Part shown: piece by piece, positions 55,977 through 64,000 of the stretch | How the letters are laid out: every line of letters begins with the position of its first letter | Position numbering within the stretch: position 1 is the first letter of the stretch | Origin: DASXUG01 sp964620425 | GTDB taxonomy: Bacteria; Pseudomonadota; Gammaproteobacteria; Burkholderiales; Methylophilaceae | DNA: 64,000 bases | Direction: 5' to 3' | NCBI GenBank assembly: GCA_964620425.1 | Contig: CAZUGV010000001.1 | Span: forward strand, 124,001-188,000 | Program-made: the position numbers and the translations under genes | Notes under the pieces: model-generated | What the model saw: the letters and a program-made list of their open reading frames with translations, nothing else | What the model was told of the DNA's origin: nothing | Databases searched by the model: none

Positions 55977-58900
55977 ATGCAACACAACTTGCCAACACTG
56001 GCAAAAGGTCAATCGAAGCGCATCCCTACCCTTTTTACTGGATTAGATAGCCTACAACTCGGTCAGTTTGCGGAAACATTACAGAAGACCAAGCAATTAC
56101 TGGTGATACTCGCTTCCAGCGCATTTGAAGCGCCACGTTTGTTAGAAGAGATTAAATGGTTTATTCCTGCGCTCAATGTGCTTCTACTCCCAGATTGGGA
56201 AACCCTGCCCTACGACCACTTTTCACCGCACCCAGATTTAACTTCTGAGCGTTTATCTACGCTGTACCAAGTTAGCCAACATAGTTGCGATGTGGTAATT
56301 ATCCCGATTAGTACTGCACTGATTCGTTTTGCGCCACAAAGTTATCTCAATGCCCGTACATTTATGTTCAAAAAAGGGCAAAAGCTCGATTTAGAAGCCT
56401 TAAGAACACAATGCGCCAACGCGGGCTACCATCACGTCACACAAGTGATTAGCCCTGGAGAGTTCAGCGTGCGTGGTGGCTTGGTGGATTTATTCCCCAT
56501 GGGCAGCGCACTGCCATTTCGTATTGATTTATTTGATGACGAAATTGAAACCATCCGTACTTTCGATGTAGATACCCAGCGCAGTCTTTACCCTGTGCCT
56601 GAAATACGGCTTTTGCCAGCACGTGAGTTTCCACTCGATGAAGCTGGCATTGCCACCTTTCGACAAAATTTCCGCGAAACCTTTGAAGGCGACCCATCAC
56701 GCAGCCGCATTTATAAAGACATTAGCAAAGGCATCCCCACAGGTGGTATTGAATGGTATCTGCCCCTATTTTTTGCGCAAACGGCCAGCATTTTTGAGTA
56801 CCTGCCTGAAGATAGCGTGATTGCCATGCATGGCGAGCTTGATAACTCCGCAAAAGCCTTTTGGCATGATGCAAACAGTCGTTATCGTTTGCTCGCGCAT
56901 GACGTGGAACGTCCGATTGTTCACCCAGACCAATTACTGCTCAAAGCGGATGATTTTTTTGCGCAAACGCACCAATACGCACGTCTGCAAATCAGCGTAG
57001 AAAAAAACACCCTACCCGACCTTAACATTGAACGTCGCGCCGAAAATCCATTACATAAACTCAATGGTTTTATTCAAAGCTTTAAAGGCCGCATTTTAAT
57101 TGCCGCTGAAAGTTTAGGTCGCCGTGAAACCATGGGGCAATTGCTGCAAGACCGAGGCATTGCCTTTAGCACCTGCGAAAATTGGCAACAATTTGTAGAA
57201 AGCGACGCAAAATTAGTGCTTGGTGTATCTGCCCTACACCAAGGGTTTGTTGCCGATAAAATCGCCATCATCACAGAAGCCGAGTTATACGCAGGCACGG
57301 TGCGCCAACAACGTCGCCGTGATAAAGAAAAAGCGCGTAATACCGAAGGCATGCTCAAGGATTTATCTGAGCTGCGCGAAAATGACCCTGTTGTGCATGA
57401 GCAACATGGTGTTGGACGCTATCGAGGGCTGGTGAACATCGATTTTGGCGAAGGCGAGACCGAGCTTCTACTCATTGAATACGCAGGTGACGATAAACTT
57501 TACGTGCCTGTATCACAATTATTTCTCATCTCACGTTACTCAGGCGGCCCGCCAGAAAGCGCCCCGCTTCACCGTTTAGGCAGTGGCACATGGGAAAAAG
57601 CCAAGAAAAAAGCGCTTAAACAAATTCGCGATACCGCAGCAGAATTGCTCAATCTATACGCGCAACGTGCTGCACGCAAAGGCCATGCTTTTAAACTTAG
57701 CCTGCAAGATTACGAAGCCTTTGCAGAAGGCTTTCCGTTTGAAGAAACGCCCGACCAACTGGCCGCCATTGAAGCGGTGATTGGCGATATGCAATCTGGT
57801 CGCCCCATGGATAGGCTGGTGTGTGGCGATGTTGGCTTTGGCAAAACAGAAGTCGCACTGCGTGCTGCGTTTGTTGCCGTCATGGGTGGCAGACAAGTGT
57901 CTGTGCTGGTACCCACCACATTGTTGGCCGAGCAACATTACAACAACTTCTGCGATCGCTTTGCCGAATGGCCGATTAAAATTGCCGAAATTTCACGTTT
58001 CAGAACTGCCAAGGAGCAAGCCGAAGCATTACGCGGCTTAGAAAGTGGCGAGATTGACATCATCATCGGTACACACCGATTGATACAAAAAGATGTGAAA
58101 TTTAAAAATCTAGGCCTAGCGATTTTAGATGAAGAACACCGTTTTGGTGTGCGCCAAAAAGAGCAAATGAAAGCATTGCGTGCGGAAGTGGATGTACTGA
58201 CATTAACCGCCACGCCCATTCCGCGTACGCTCAGCATGGCGATGGAAGGTCTGCGTGAGTTCTCCGTGATTTCAACCCCACCACAAAAGCGGTTAGCGAT
58301 TAAAACCTTTCATACTGATTATTCTGAAGGCATTATCCGCGAAGCCGTCATGCGTGAGTTTAAGCGCGGCGGGCAAGTGTATTTCTTGCATAATGAAGTT
58401 GATACCATTTTTGTGCAAAAAGAAAAGCTGGAGCGCTTTTTACCCGAAGCACGTATTGCAATCGCCCACGGGCAACTTCGGGAGCGCGAGTTGGAACACG
58501 TGATGCGCGACTTCTACCAACAGCGCTCAAACCTATTGCTCTGTACCACCATTATTGAAACGGGTATTGACGTGCCAACCGCCAACACCATTATCATGAA
58601 CAAAGCCGATATGTTTGGTTTAGCGCAATTGCACCAACTACGTGGTCGCGTGGGTCGCTCGCACCATCAAGCCTATGCTTATTTGCTCACAGAGCCAGAT
58701 AGAAAAATCACACCGCAAGCGCAAAAACGCCTAGATGCCATTCAACTACTTGAAGACTTAGGTGCAGGCTTTCACCTCGCCATGCATGATTTAGAAATTC
58801 GCGGCGCAGGTGAGCTATTGGGTGACAACCAAAGCGGTGAAATGCAAGAAATCGGCTTTAGCCTATATTCCGACATGCTTAATCATGCCGTCAAACAGCT

Positions 58901-59372
58901 CAAAGCAGGCAAAGAGCCAGATTTAGATGCCCCGCTAGGCGTGACTACTGAAATCAATTTACATACGCCTGCATTGTTACCAAACGATTACTGCCCAGAC
59001 GTGCATGAGCGCCTTGTACTCTACAAACGCCTCGCCAACTGCACCAACGAGGACGATTTAGATACCTTACAAGAAGAACTTATAGACCGCTTTGGCTTAC
59101 TGCCAGAACAAGGCAATGCGTTAATGGCCTGCCACCGCCTGCGCATCGCAGCGAAACCGCTCGGCATCATCAAAATTGATGCCTCCGATGCCGCAATTCA
59201 ACTACAATTCAACCCAAAAGCAGACATCGACCCAATGAAGCTGATTAACCTGCTACAACGCGACAGAAGATGCCGCATGAATGGCCCAGAAAAACTGCGC
59301 ATCACCGTACAATTTGGCGATGTACAATTACGTGCAGATTTCATTAAAACCTTACTGAAAGAATTTATCTAA
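55977..59372 (+). CDS. mfd: Transcription-repair coupling factor
   Basis: Mfd removes RNA polymerase stalled at DNA damage and recruits UvrA. The 1131-aa protein (E. coli 1148) has the UvrB-homology module (LPDWETLPYDHFSPHPDLTS; GEFSVRGGLVDLFP) and the RNAP-interaction domain (NDPVVHEQHGVGRYRGL). Helicase domains carry Walker A VCGDVGFGKTEVALRAAFVA (about 615-635), DEEHRFGVRQKE, TATPIPRTL and QLRGRVGRS. The C-terminal TRCF domain is complete. It is joined directly to the DedA gene, whose ATG follows the stop codon with no spacing. Confidence 0.97.
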   Translation: MQHNLPTLAKGQSKRIPTLFTGLDSLQLGQFAETLQKTKQLLVILASSAFEAPRLLEEIKWFIPALNVLLLPDWETLPYDHFSPHPDLTSERLSTLYQVSQHSCDVVIIPISTALIRFAPQSYLNARTFMFKKGQKLDLEALRTQCANAGYHHVTQVISPGEFSVRGGLVDLFPMGSALPFRIDLFDDEIETIRTFDVDTQRSLYPVPEIRLLPAREFPLDEAGIATFRQNFRETFEGDPSRSRIYKDISKGIPTGGIEWYLPLFFAQTASIFEYLPEDSVIAMHGELDNSAKAFWHDANSRYRLLAHDVERPIVHPDQLLLKADDFFAQTHQYARLQISVEKNTLPDLNIERRAENPLHKLNGFIQSFKGRILIAAESLGRRETMGQLLQDRGIAFSTCENWQQFVESDAKLVLGVSALHQGFVADKIAIITEAELYAGTVRQQRRRDKEKARNTEGMLKDLSELRENDPVVHEQHGVGRYRGLVNIDFGEGETELLLIEYAGDDKLYVPVSQLFLISRYSGGPPESAPLHRLGSGTWEKAKKKALKQIRDTAAELLNLYAQRAARKGHAFKLSLQDYEAFAEGFPFEETPDQLAAIEAVIGDMQSGRPMDRLVCGDVGFGKTEVALRAAFVAVMGGRQVSVLVPTTLLAEQHYNNFCDRFAEWPIKIAEISRFRTAKEQAEALRGLESGEIDIIIGTHRLIQKDVKFKNLGLAILDEEHRFGVRQKEQMKALRAEVDVLTLTATPIPRTLSMAMEGLREFSVISTPPQKRLAIKTFHTDYSEGIIREAVMREFKRGGQVYFLHNEVDTIFVQKEKLERFLPEARIAIAHGQLRERELEHVMRDFYQQRSNLLLCTTIIETGIDVPTANTIIMNKADMFGLAQLHQLRGRVGRSHHQAYAYLLTEPDRKITPQAQKRLDAIQLLEDLGAGFHLAMHDLEIRGAGELLGDNQSGEMQEIGFSLYSDMLNHAVKQLKAGKEPDLDAPLGVTTEINLHTPALLPNDYCPDVHERLVLYKRLANCTNEDDLDTLQEELIDRFGLLPEQGNALMACHRLRIAAKPLGIIKIDASDAAIQLQFNPKADIDPMKLINLLQRDRRCRMNGPEKLRITVQFGDVQLRADFIKTLLKEFI

Positions 59373-59987
59373 ATGTTAGAAAAACTACTCGCAGGCCTTG
59401 CTATATGGATTATGGGCGTTATTTCATCCATGAGTTATGGCGGTATTGTATTGCTGATGGCAATTGAATCTGCATGCATCCCCCTACCCTCAGAAATTAT
59501 TATGCCGTTTGCTGGTTTTTTAGTAAGCAAAGGTGAAATGACGCTTTGGGGGATTGCCGTTGCTGGCGCGATTGGCTGTGTTGTTGGCTCAATCCCCGCC
59601 TATTACATTGGCATGTTTGGCGGTAGACCGCTCGCTGAAAAGTTTGGCAAATACGTGCTTATCAGCAAAAAAGATCTCGACATGGCAGACCGCTGGTTTG
59701 CGCAACATGGTGAAATTATTATTTTTATTGGCCGCTTACTCCCTGGCGTGCGTTCATTTATCGCCTTCCCAGCAGGGGTCGCCCGCATGAACATGCCAAA
59801 ATTCATCATTTACACTTTCGTTGGCTCACTTATATGGTGCTGGGCGCTTGGTTACGTTGGCATGAAGGCGGGCGAGCATTGGGAAGATTTAAAAGTGTAT
59901 TTCCATGAATCACATTATATCATTGGTGCTTTAGGTCTGATATTTATCGCTTGGTATATCCACAGGCATTTTAAAAACGAGGCTTAA
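59373..59987 (+). CDS. DedA-family membrane protein
   Basis: The 204-aa SNARE-associated/DedA protein has about five membrane segments and re-entrant motifs. The family signatures are ESACIPLPSEIIMPFAGFLV and the segment RWFAQHGEIIIFIGRLLPGVRSFIAFPAGVARM, with conserved FxGR and G-x3-R residues. DedA proteins flip or scramble lipids such as undecaprenyl phosphate or phosphatidylethanolamine. It is translated directly after mfd. Confidence 0.92.
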   Translation: MLEKLLAGLAIWIMGVISSMSYGGIVLLMAIESACIPLPSEIIMPFAGFLVSKGEMTLWGIAVAGAIGCVVGSIPAYYIGMFGGRPLAEKFGKYVLISKKDLDMADRWFAQHGEIIIFIGRLLPGVRSFIAFPAGVARMNMPKFIIYTFVGSLIWCWALGYVGMKAGEHWEDLKVYFHESHYIIGALGLIFIAWYIHRHFKNEA

Positions 59988-60270
59988 GAAGTAGCGCAAA
60001 TAAATACCAAGTTTCGGTTGGACACTTTTGGTCACTTAAACAAAATCAACACGCCAAAAATTCAGCGAATAATGGATTTTTTCACTGAAAAGCGCATAAT
60101 AAAACTGTCTACTTTAGCCTCGAATCCTATTTGTAGACTTGGCCTCATCAGAGCAAATTTAGATTAAATTTTCTTTGATGGGGTCATTCTATTTGCAAGC
60201 CAGATTTTTCATAGAAAAAACCACCATCTAAAAATTACCAAACTAAAAATCACCAATTAGCAATGATAAA
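59988..60270. other. Intergenic region between convergent dedA and RNase genes
   Basis: These 283 AT-rich bp contain no gene. Two imperfect copies of a TAAAAATTACCAA-like sequence occur near 60228-60258. No clear terminator hairpin was found. Confidence 0.35.
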
Positions 60271-62142
60271 TCAAACCTCAGGCGCATCTGCCGACAGTTC
60301 AACATTAACGGTTTCCGTCCCGATAAACTTGCAATCCAACTCCATCAGTAGGGTGTCCACTTTTTTCACTTCCAGCTTTACTTTGCTAGCTGCGGGCAAC
60401 TCTGGCAGGCTATGCACTTTGGTAATGTAGGGTAGCGCATCTAAACGCACCAGATTTTCTCGCCAGACGGTTGCGCCAATTTCGGTGATATTTTCCTGCA
60501 CCAAATATTGCAAGCACCAGTAGCGCTCCATGCGAGTTTGAAATTCATTATAGGCATTGTAAGTTTGGTCGAAATTACGCATATGCCCAACGATTTCATC
60601 GCGTTCTGGCAAATAGACGGGCGCGGTATAACCAATAGCGGCAATCAGTTGACGCTGGTTAATTAAATCCACCGCGCGCCTTAAAGGTGATGTTGACCAA
60701 GCATATTGCGCCACACCCAACCCTTGGTGACCTTCTGCTTTGGTGGTCATATACACTTTTCCGCCATTTTGCGCACGATAAATGCCGGGCAACCTTTTTT
60801 CAGCAAGTAAAGCACCCCACTGACTATTGGCTTCAATCATTAATTCCGCCACCAATTTATCCATCGGTGAGCCGCGTTGTCGATTCACAATACGTACAAT
60901 GCCATCGGTCACGTAAAAATTGTAATCCACTTGTGGTGGGCGGGTTGGGTCATACTTACCGCGCGATTTTTCCAAGCTTTCAGCAAAGTTAAACAAATAC
61001 AACAATTGTGACCAATAGGGATGACCGCTATCAACTTGTAAAGTATTTTCATTAAAGTAAGGTTCTAGGCTATCGTGGCGTAGATTTTCAGCAATTTTCA
61101 TGCGCTCTAGGCGCGTGTTACGTTGTATCACGGTAAAATCTGGCGCAACTTCAATATAAAGCGAAAGCACTGGTTTAATCTCACCAGCATCTAAGCTAAA
61201 TGGGCGTATCGCGGCTTCTGGCAACATGGTGATTTTGTTGCCGGGCATGTAAACGGTTGAGAGGCGTTTCATCACCTCGTTATCCAGTGGTGTATTGGGC
61301 AACACACCCAACGCTGGGGCAGCAATGTGGATGCCAACCTGCGCATTACCATTGGCAAGCGCCTTCACTGAAAGCGCATCATCAATCTCAGTCGTAGTAC
61401 TATCATCAATACTAAATGCCTCTACTTCCGCCAGCGGCAAATCATCAGGAATAAGGGCAATATCATAGGTTGCAAATTCAGTACCATCCGCAAAATACTC
61501 ACGCAAAAATGCACCCAAATGGTAATCATGGTGAGAAGCTACTGCGCCTGCATTCGCTAGCACCTGAATCGGCAATATGTGCAAATCACTGGTTGCTTGC
61601 TCCAACGCCTTCCATTCCAATGTATTTTTATCAGGCGCATAAAACAACATATCAAGTTTAGATTGAAAGCTCTCTGGCAAGGTGCGCGCTTTGAGTTGCT
61701 CCGACATTAGTGCCACTTGCTCGGCTTGCAGGCGTTTTTTCTCCAAGCCGGCTAAAGCAGCTTTTAAAATATCGGCTGGAGCAGCCTTGTAACGACCTTT
61801 GCCTTTTCGGTAAAAGTAAACAGGCGCACTATGCAGCTTAATCGCTATCGCGGCAGATTGAACGCTGGTCGGCTTGCCACCGTAATACTCTTTGGCAAGG
61901 TCATCAAAGCCAAATTCATCTTCTCCACAACATTCCCACAAAAAGTCTACCTCTAGGGTATCCGCCTCGGTCTGTGCAAGCTCTATAAAACCTTGCAATG
62001 CAGCTTCAAACTTGAGCAACACGTTTGCCGCTTTAATTTTTGTGCGCTTGCCGCTCACAGATTCAACTTGTAGCGAGCTATCCGCTTCAGACATCACGTT
62101 AGCGACTTTAAAGCCGCCATCTTCTTCATAAAATACGTTCAT
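60271..62142 (-). CDS. RNase II-family (RNB domain) exoribonuclease
   Basis: The 623-aa protein has an N-terminal cold-shock/helical part and an RNB domain at about 235-510. The metal-site segment is EAFSIDDSTTTEIDDALSV. In E. coli RNase II the equivalent is a D-x-D-D set; the first position is Glu here, as I recall for other betaproteobacterial and cyanobacterial RNB proteins. LPGIYRAQNGG and WSTSPLRRAVDLINQRQLIA follow; the latter is the conserved RNA-binding Arg motif. It should degrade RNA 3' to 5'. Whether it equals RNase II in function is not certain. It is divergent from selO. Confidence 0.9.
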   Translation of the reverse strand: MNVFYEEDGGFKVANVMSEADSSLQVESVSGKRTKIKAANVLLKFEAALQGFIELAQTEADTLEVDFLWECCGEDEFGFDDLAKEYYGGKPTSVQSAAIAIKLHSAPVYFYRKGKGRYKAAPADILKAALAGLEKKRLQAEQVALMSEQLKARTLPESFQSKLDMLFYAPDKNTLEWKALEQATSDLHILPIQVLANAGAVASHHDYHLGAFLREYFADGTEFATYDIALIPDDLPLAEVEAFSIDDSTTTEIDDALSVKALANGNAQVGIHIAAPALGVLPNTPLDNEVMKRLSTVYMPGNKITMLPEAAIRPFSLDAGEIKPVLSLYIEVAPDFTVIQRNTRLERMKIAENLRHDSLEPYFNENTLQVDSGHPYWSQLLYLFNFAESLEKSRGKYDPTRPPQVDYNFYVTDGIVRIVNRQRGSPMDKLVAELMIEANSQWGALLAEKRLPGIYRAQNGGKVYMTTKAEGHQGLGVAQYAWSTSPLRRAVDLINQRQLIAAIGYTAPVYLPERDEIVGHMRNFDQTYNAYNEFQTRMERYWCLQYLVQENITEIGATVWRENLVRLDALPYITKVHSLPELPAASKVKLEVKKVDTLLMELDCKFIGTETVNVELSADAPEV

Positions 62143-62209
62143 GCATCATGCTTAAAATAAGTTAGGCGCAATGATACATGACTGAAGCTAAAACCTCTAA
62201 AATAGGCGT

Positions 62210-63796
62210 ATGAAAACTTTAACTTTTGATAACCGCTTTTTGCGTGAACTACCAGGTGACCCCATTCACAACAACTACACACGCCAAGTGGCAGATGCCA
62301 TGTGGTCAAGCGTGATGCCCACACCTGTCGCCGCCCCAAAGTTGCTGGCGTACTCAAAAGAAGTCGCTAGCCTGCTGGGCTTATCTGATGCAGATATGCA
62401 AGAACCTGAACTAATCAACGCCCTTGGCGGCAATGGTTTATTAGCTGGTATGCAGTCATACGCCACACGCTACGGCGGCCACCAATTTGGCCACTGGGCG
62501 GGTCAATTGGGCGATGGACGCGCCATTTTACTGGGCGAACTCATCAACGATGGCAAACGCTTTGAACTACAACTCAAAGGCGCAGGCGAAACACCTTACT
62601 CACGCCGTGCGGATGGTCGGGCCGTGCTACGCTCTAGCCTGCGCGAATTTTTATGTAGCGAAGCAATGCACCACTTAGGCGTGCCCACAACCCGCGCCTT
62701 GAGCCTAGTCGCCACGGGCGACCGAGTAGTGCGCGATATGTTTTACGATGGTAACCCTCAATTTGAACAAGGCGCGATTGTTTGCCGTGTTGCGCCCTCT
62801 TTCACGCGATTTGGTCACTTTGAGATTCTAGCCAGCCGAGGCGAAACCAAGCTACTCAAACAAATGATTAGCTTTACCATAGACCGCGACTTTGCCGATT
62901 GGTACATTACGCAACCTCACAAAATCCAGGACAATAATCCGCCTGCGGAGTTGATAGAAGCTTGGTTTACTGAAATCTGTCAACGTACTGCCATCATGAT
63001 AGCCCATTGGATGCGCGTTGGTTTTGTGCACGGTGTGATGAACACCGACAATATGTCTATCCTCGGCCTCACCATAGATTACGGCCCATACGGCTGGGTT
63101 GATAACTTCGACCCTGGCTGGACACCCAACACCACAGATGCACAAGGTCGCCGCTACTGCTTTGGGCGGCAGCCCGACATCGCCCGTTGGAACTTAGAAC
63201 GCCTTGCGGATGCGCTTTCCACCATCCTGCCAGATAGCGAAGCCCTCAGCCGAGGCATCATGGCGTACGACCAAGTGTATATGCAAAGCCTCACGCAATC
63301 CCTAGCGGGAAAATTTGGCTTTGACACATGGCAAGATGCAGATGGTGAATTAGTGAACAAAGTATTCGAACTCATGACCCGCGCCGAGGTCGATATGATG
63401 CTATTTTTCACGCATTTAGCGCAACTAGACATTCAACATCCTGATTTAGCCACACTAGCAGACGCTTTTTATACCGAGCATGGCTATATGCAATTCCGAG
63501 AAGATTTTCAACAATGGCTAATCGTCTATACACAACGCATACAACAAGCCAATGAAGCCCCAGAAGCCAGAATCACTCGTATGCGAGCGCACAACCCTCG
63601 ATACGTACTCCGCAACTATCTCGCCCAACAAGCCATTGATTTAGCAGAGAGCGGTGATACCAGCATGATAGAAAACCTGCTTGAGTTACTTCGTACCCCT
63701 TACACACAGCAAACAGGCATGGAAAAGTTTGAAGCAAAACGCCCAGATTGGGCAAGGCATAAAGCGGGTTGCAGCATGTTATCTTGTAGCTCATAG
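62210..63796 (+). CDS. selO: Protein adenylyltransferase SelO (YdiU)
   Basis: SelO is a pseudokinase that transfers AMP to Ser/Thr/Tyr of proteins during redox stress. The 528-aa protein has YATRYGGHQFGHWAGQLGDGRA, LQLKGAGETPYSRRADGRAV (Lys and Arg of the inverted ATP site), FVHGVMNTDNMSILGLTIDYGP (catalytic loop) and GWVDNFDPGWTPN. It ends in the Cys-containing tail CSMLSCSS, typical of bacterial SelO. All motifs look intact. It is divergent from the RNB gene, with 67 bp between the start codons. Confidence 0.95.
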   Translation: MKTLTFDNRFLRELPGDPIHNNYTRQVADAMWSSVMPTPVAAPKLLAYSKEVASLLGLSDADMQEPELINALGGNGLLAGMQSYATRYGGHQFGHWAGQLGDGRAILLGELINDGKRFELQLKGAGETPYSRRADGRAVLRSSLREFLCSEAMHHLGVPTTRALSLVATGDRVVRDMFYDGNPQFEQGAIVCRVAPSFTRFGHFEILASRGETKLLKQMISFTIDRDFADWYITQPHKIQDNNPPAELIEAWFTEICQRTAIMIAHWMRVGFVHGVMNTDNMSILGLTIDYGPYGWVDNFDPGWTPNTTDAQGRRYCFGRQPDIARWNLERLADALSTILPDSEALSRGIMAYDQVYMQSLTQSLAGKFGFDTWQDADGELVNKVFELMTRAEVDMMLFFTHLAQLDIQHPDLATLADAFYTEHGYMQFREDFQQWLIVYTQRIQQANEAPEARITRMRAHNPRYVLRNYLAQQAIDLAESGDTSMIENLLELLRTPYTQQTGMEKFEAKRPDWARHKAGCSMLSCSS

Positions 63797-63837
63797 CATT
63801 GAAATAACATTTAAACTTTAATTACTTAACCTTAAAT

Positions 63838-64000
63838 CTAAATTAAACCTTCTTCACGGGCCAGAAGCAATTTCAACATTTCTGGTTCAAATTGTTTTTT
63901 TAGCGAAATCGCATAAAAACGCTCAAAAACATCGGGCAATTTGCAATACTCTTGCAGAATGCCCGCTTTAATTTCATCTTGCACCACTACAGTTGGCAGC
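63838..64000 (-). CDS. C-terminal end of a LysR-family regulator (partial)
   Basis: The minus-strand frame is open from the window edge to the TAG stop at 63838-63840. It encodes 53 residues beginning LPTVVVQDEIKAGILQEYCK and ending MLKLLLAREEGLI. The pattern of a substrate-binding strand (LPTVVVQDEIKAGILQ) followed by FYAISLKKQF and a final helix is typical of the LysR effector domain, closest to NhaR-like members as I recall them. The start and DNA-binding domain lie outside the window. Confidence 0.6.
   Translation of the reverse strand, partial: LPTVVVQDEIKAGILQEYCKLPDVFERFYAISLKKQFEPEMLKLLLAREEGLI

Noticed and set aside
1..64000. CRISPR arrays, cas genes and rRNA genes.
   Set aside because: No regularly spaced direct repeats with unique spacers, no Cas-like proteins and no rRNA sequence were seen.

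Overview
The window looks like chromosome of a low-to-moderate GC betaproteobacterium. The ffs-dnaX-ybaB-recR order, the ppsA/ppsR pair and the style of the holB, glnE, mfd, acs and selO homologues fit Nitrosomonadales. A Methylophilaceae (Methylotenera-like) origin is my best guess; this rests on recognition of protein style, not on a search.

Layout. 1-6.4 kb: end of holB, then envelope polysaccharide genes (hexapeptide acyltransferase, family 2 glycosyltransferase, O-antigen-ligase-like membrane protein) interrupted by ppiD. 6.6-9.9 kb: a cupin gene, a very long inverted-repeat terminator, and the DNA maintenance block ffs-dnaX-ybaB-recR read leftward. 10.0-11.45 kb: a membrane class III nucleotide cyclase and tRNA-Ser(GGA).

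11.45 kb to about 26 kb is an accessory island directly downstream of tRNA-Ser. It holds a DUF3489-DUF2924-large serine recombinase operon; a two-gene operon of a KAP P-loop NTPase and a NACHT-LRR protein with the architecture of an NLR immune receptor; a rightward cassette of an unknown 219-aa protein, a ParB-like/DNA methyltransferase fusion, a DUF5681 protein and a phage terminase large subunit, with no capsid, portal or tail gene; a small membrane protein; an XRE regulator divergent from a zinc-ribbon membrane protein across two strong dyads; and an IS3-family element that has cut off a lipoprotein gene. The KAP/NACHT-LRR pair is the best candidate for an undescribed (probably anti-phage) system. 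The recombinase and orphan terminase suggest that the island is a phage satellite or a decayed prophage carrying it.

26.4-64 kb returns to ordinary chromosome: a molybdate uptake operon (modA, a di-TOBE protein, modB, modC), mscL, lnt, ispF/ispD, a tripartite RND efflux operon, ppsA with its regulator ppsR, srkA, a glutathione peroxidase with a lipobox, trhO, a rhomboid protease, a START-like protein, glnE, acs, a nitrilase-family amidohydrolase, tldD, a DUF2934 protein, an arylamine N-acetyltransferase, mfd with a DedA gene, an RNase II-family gene, selO, and the end of a LysR-type regulator at the right edge. No CRISPR array or rRNA gene was seen.
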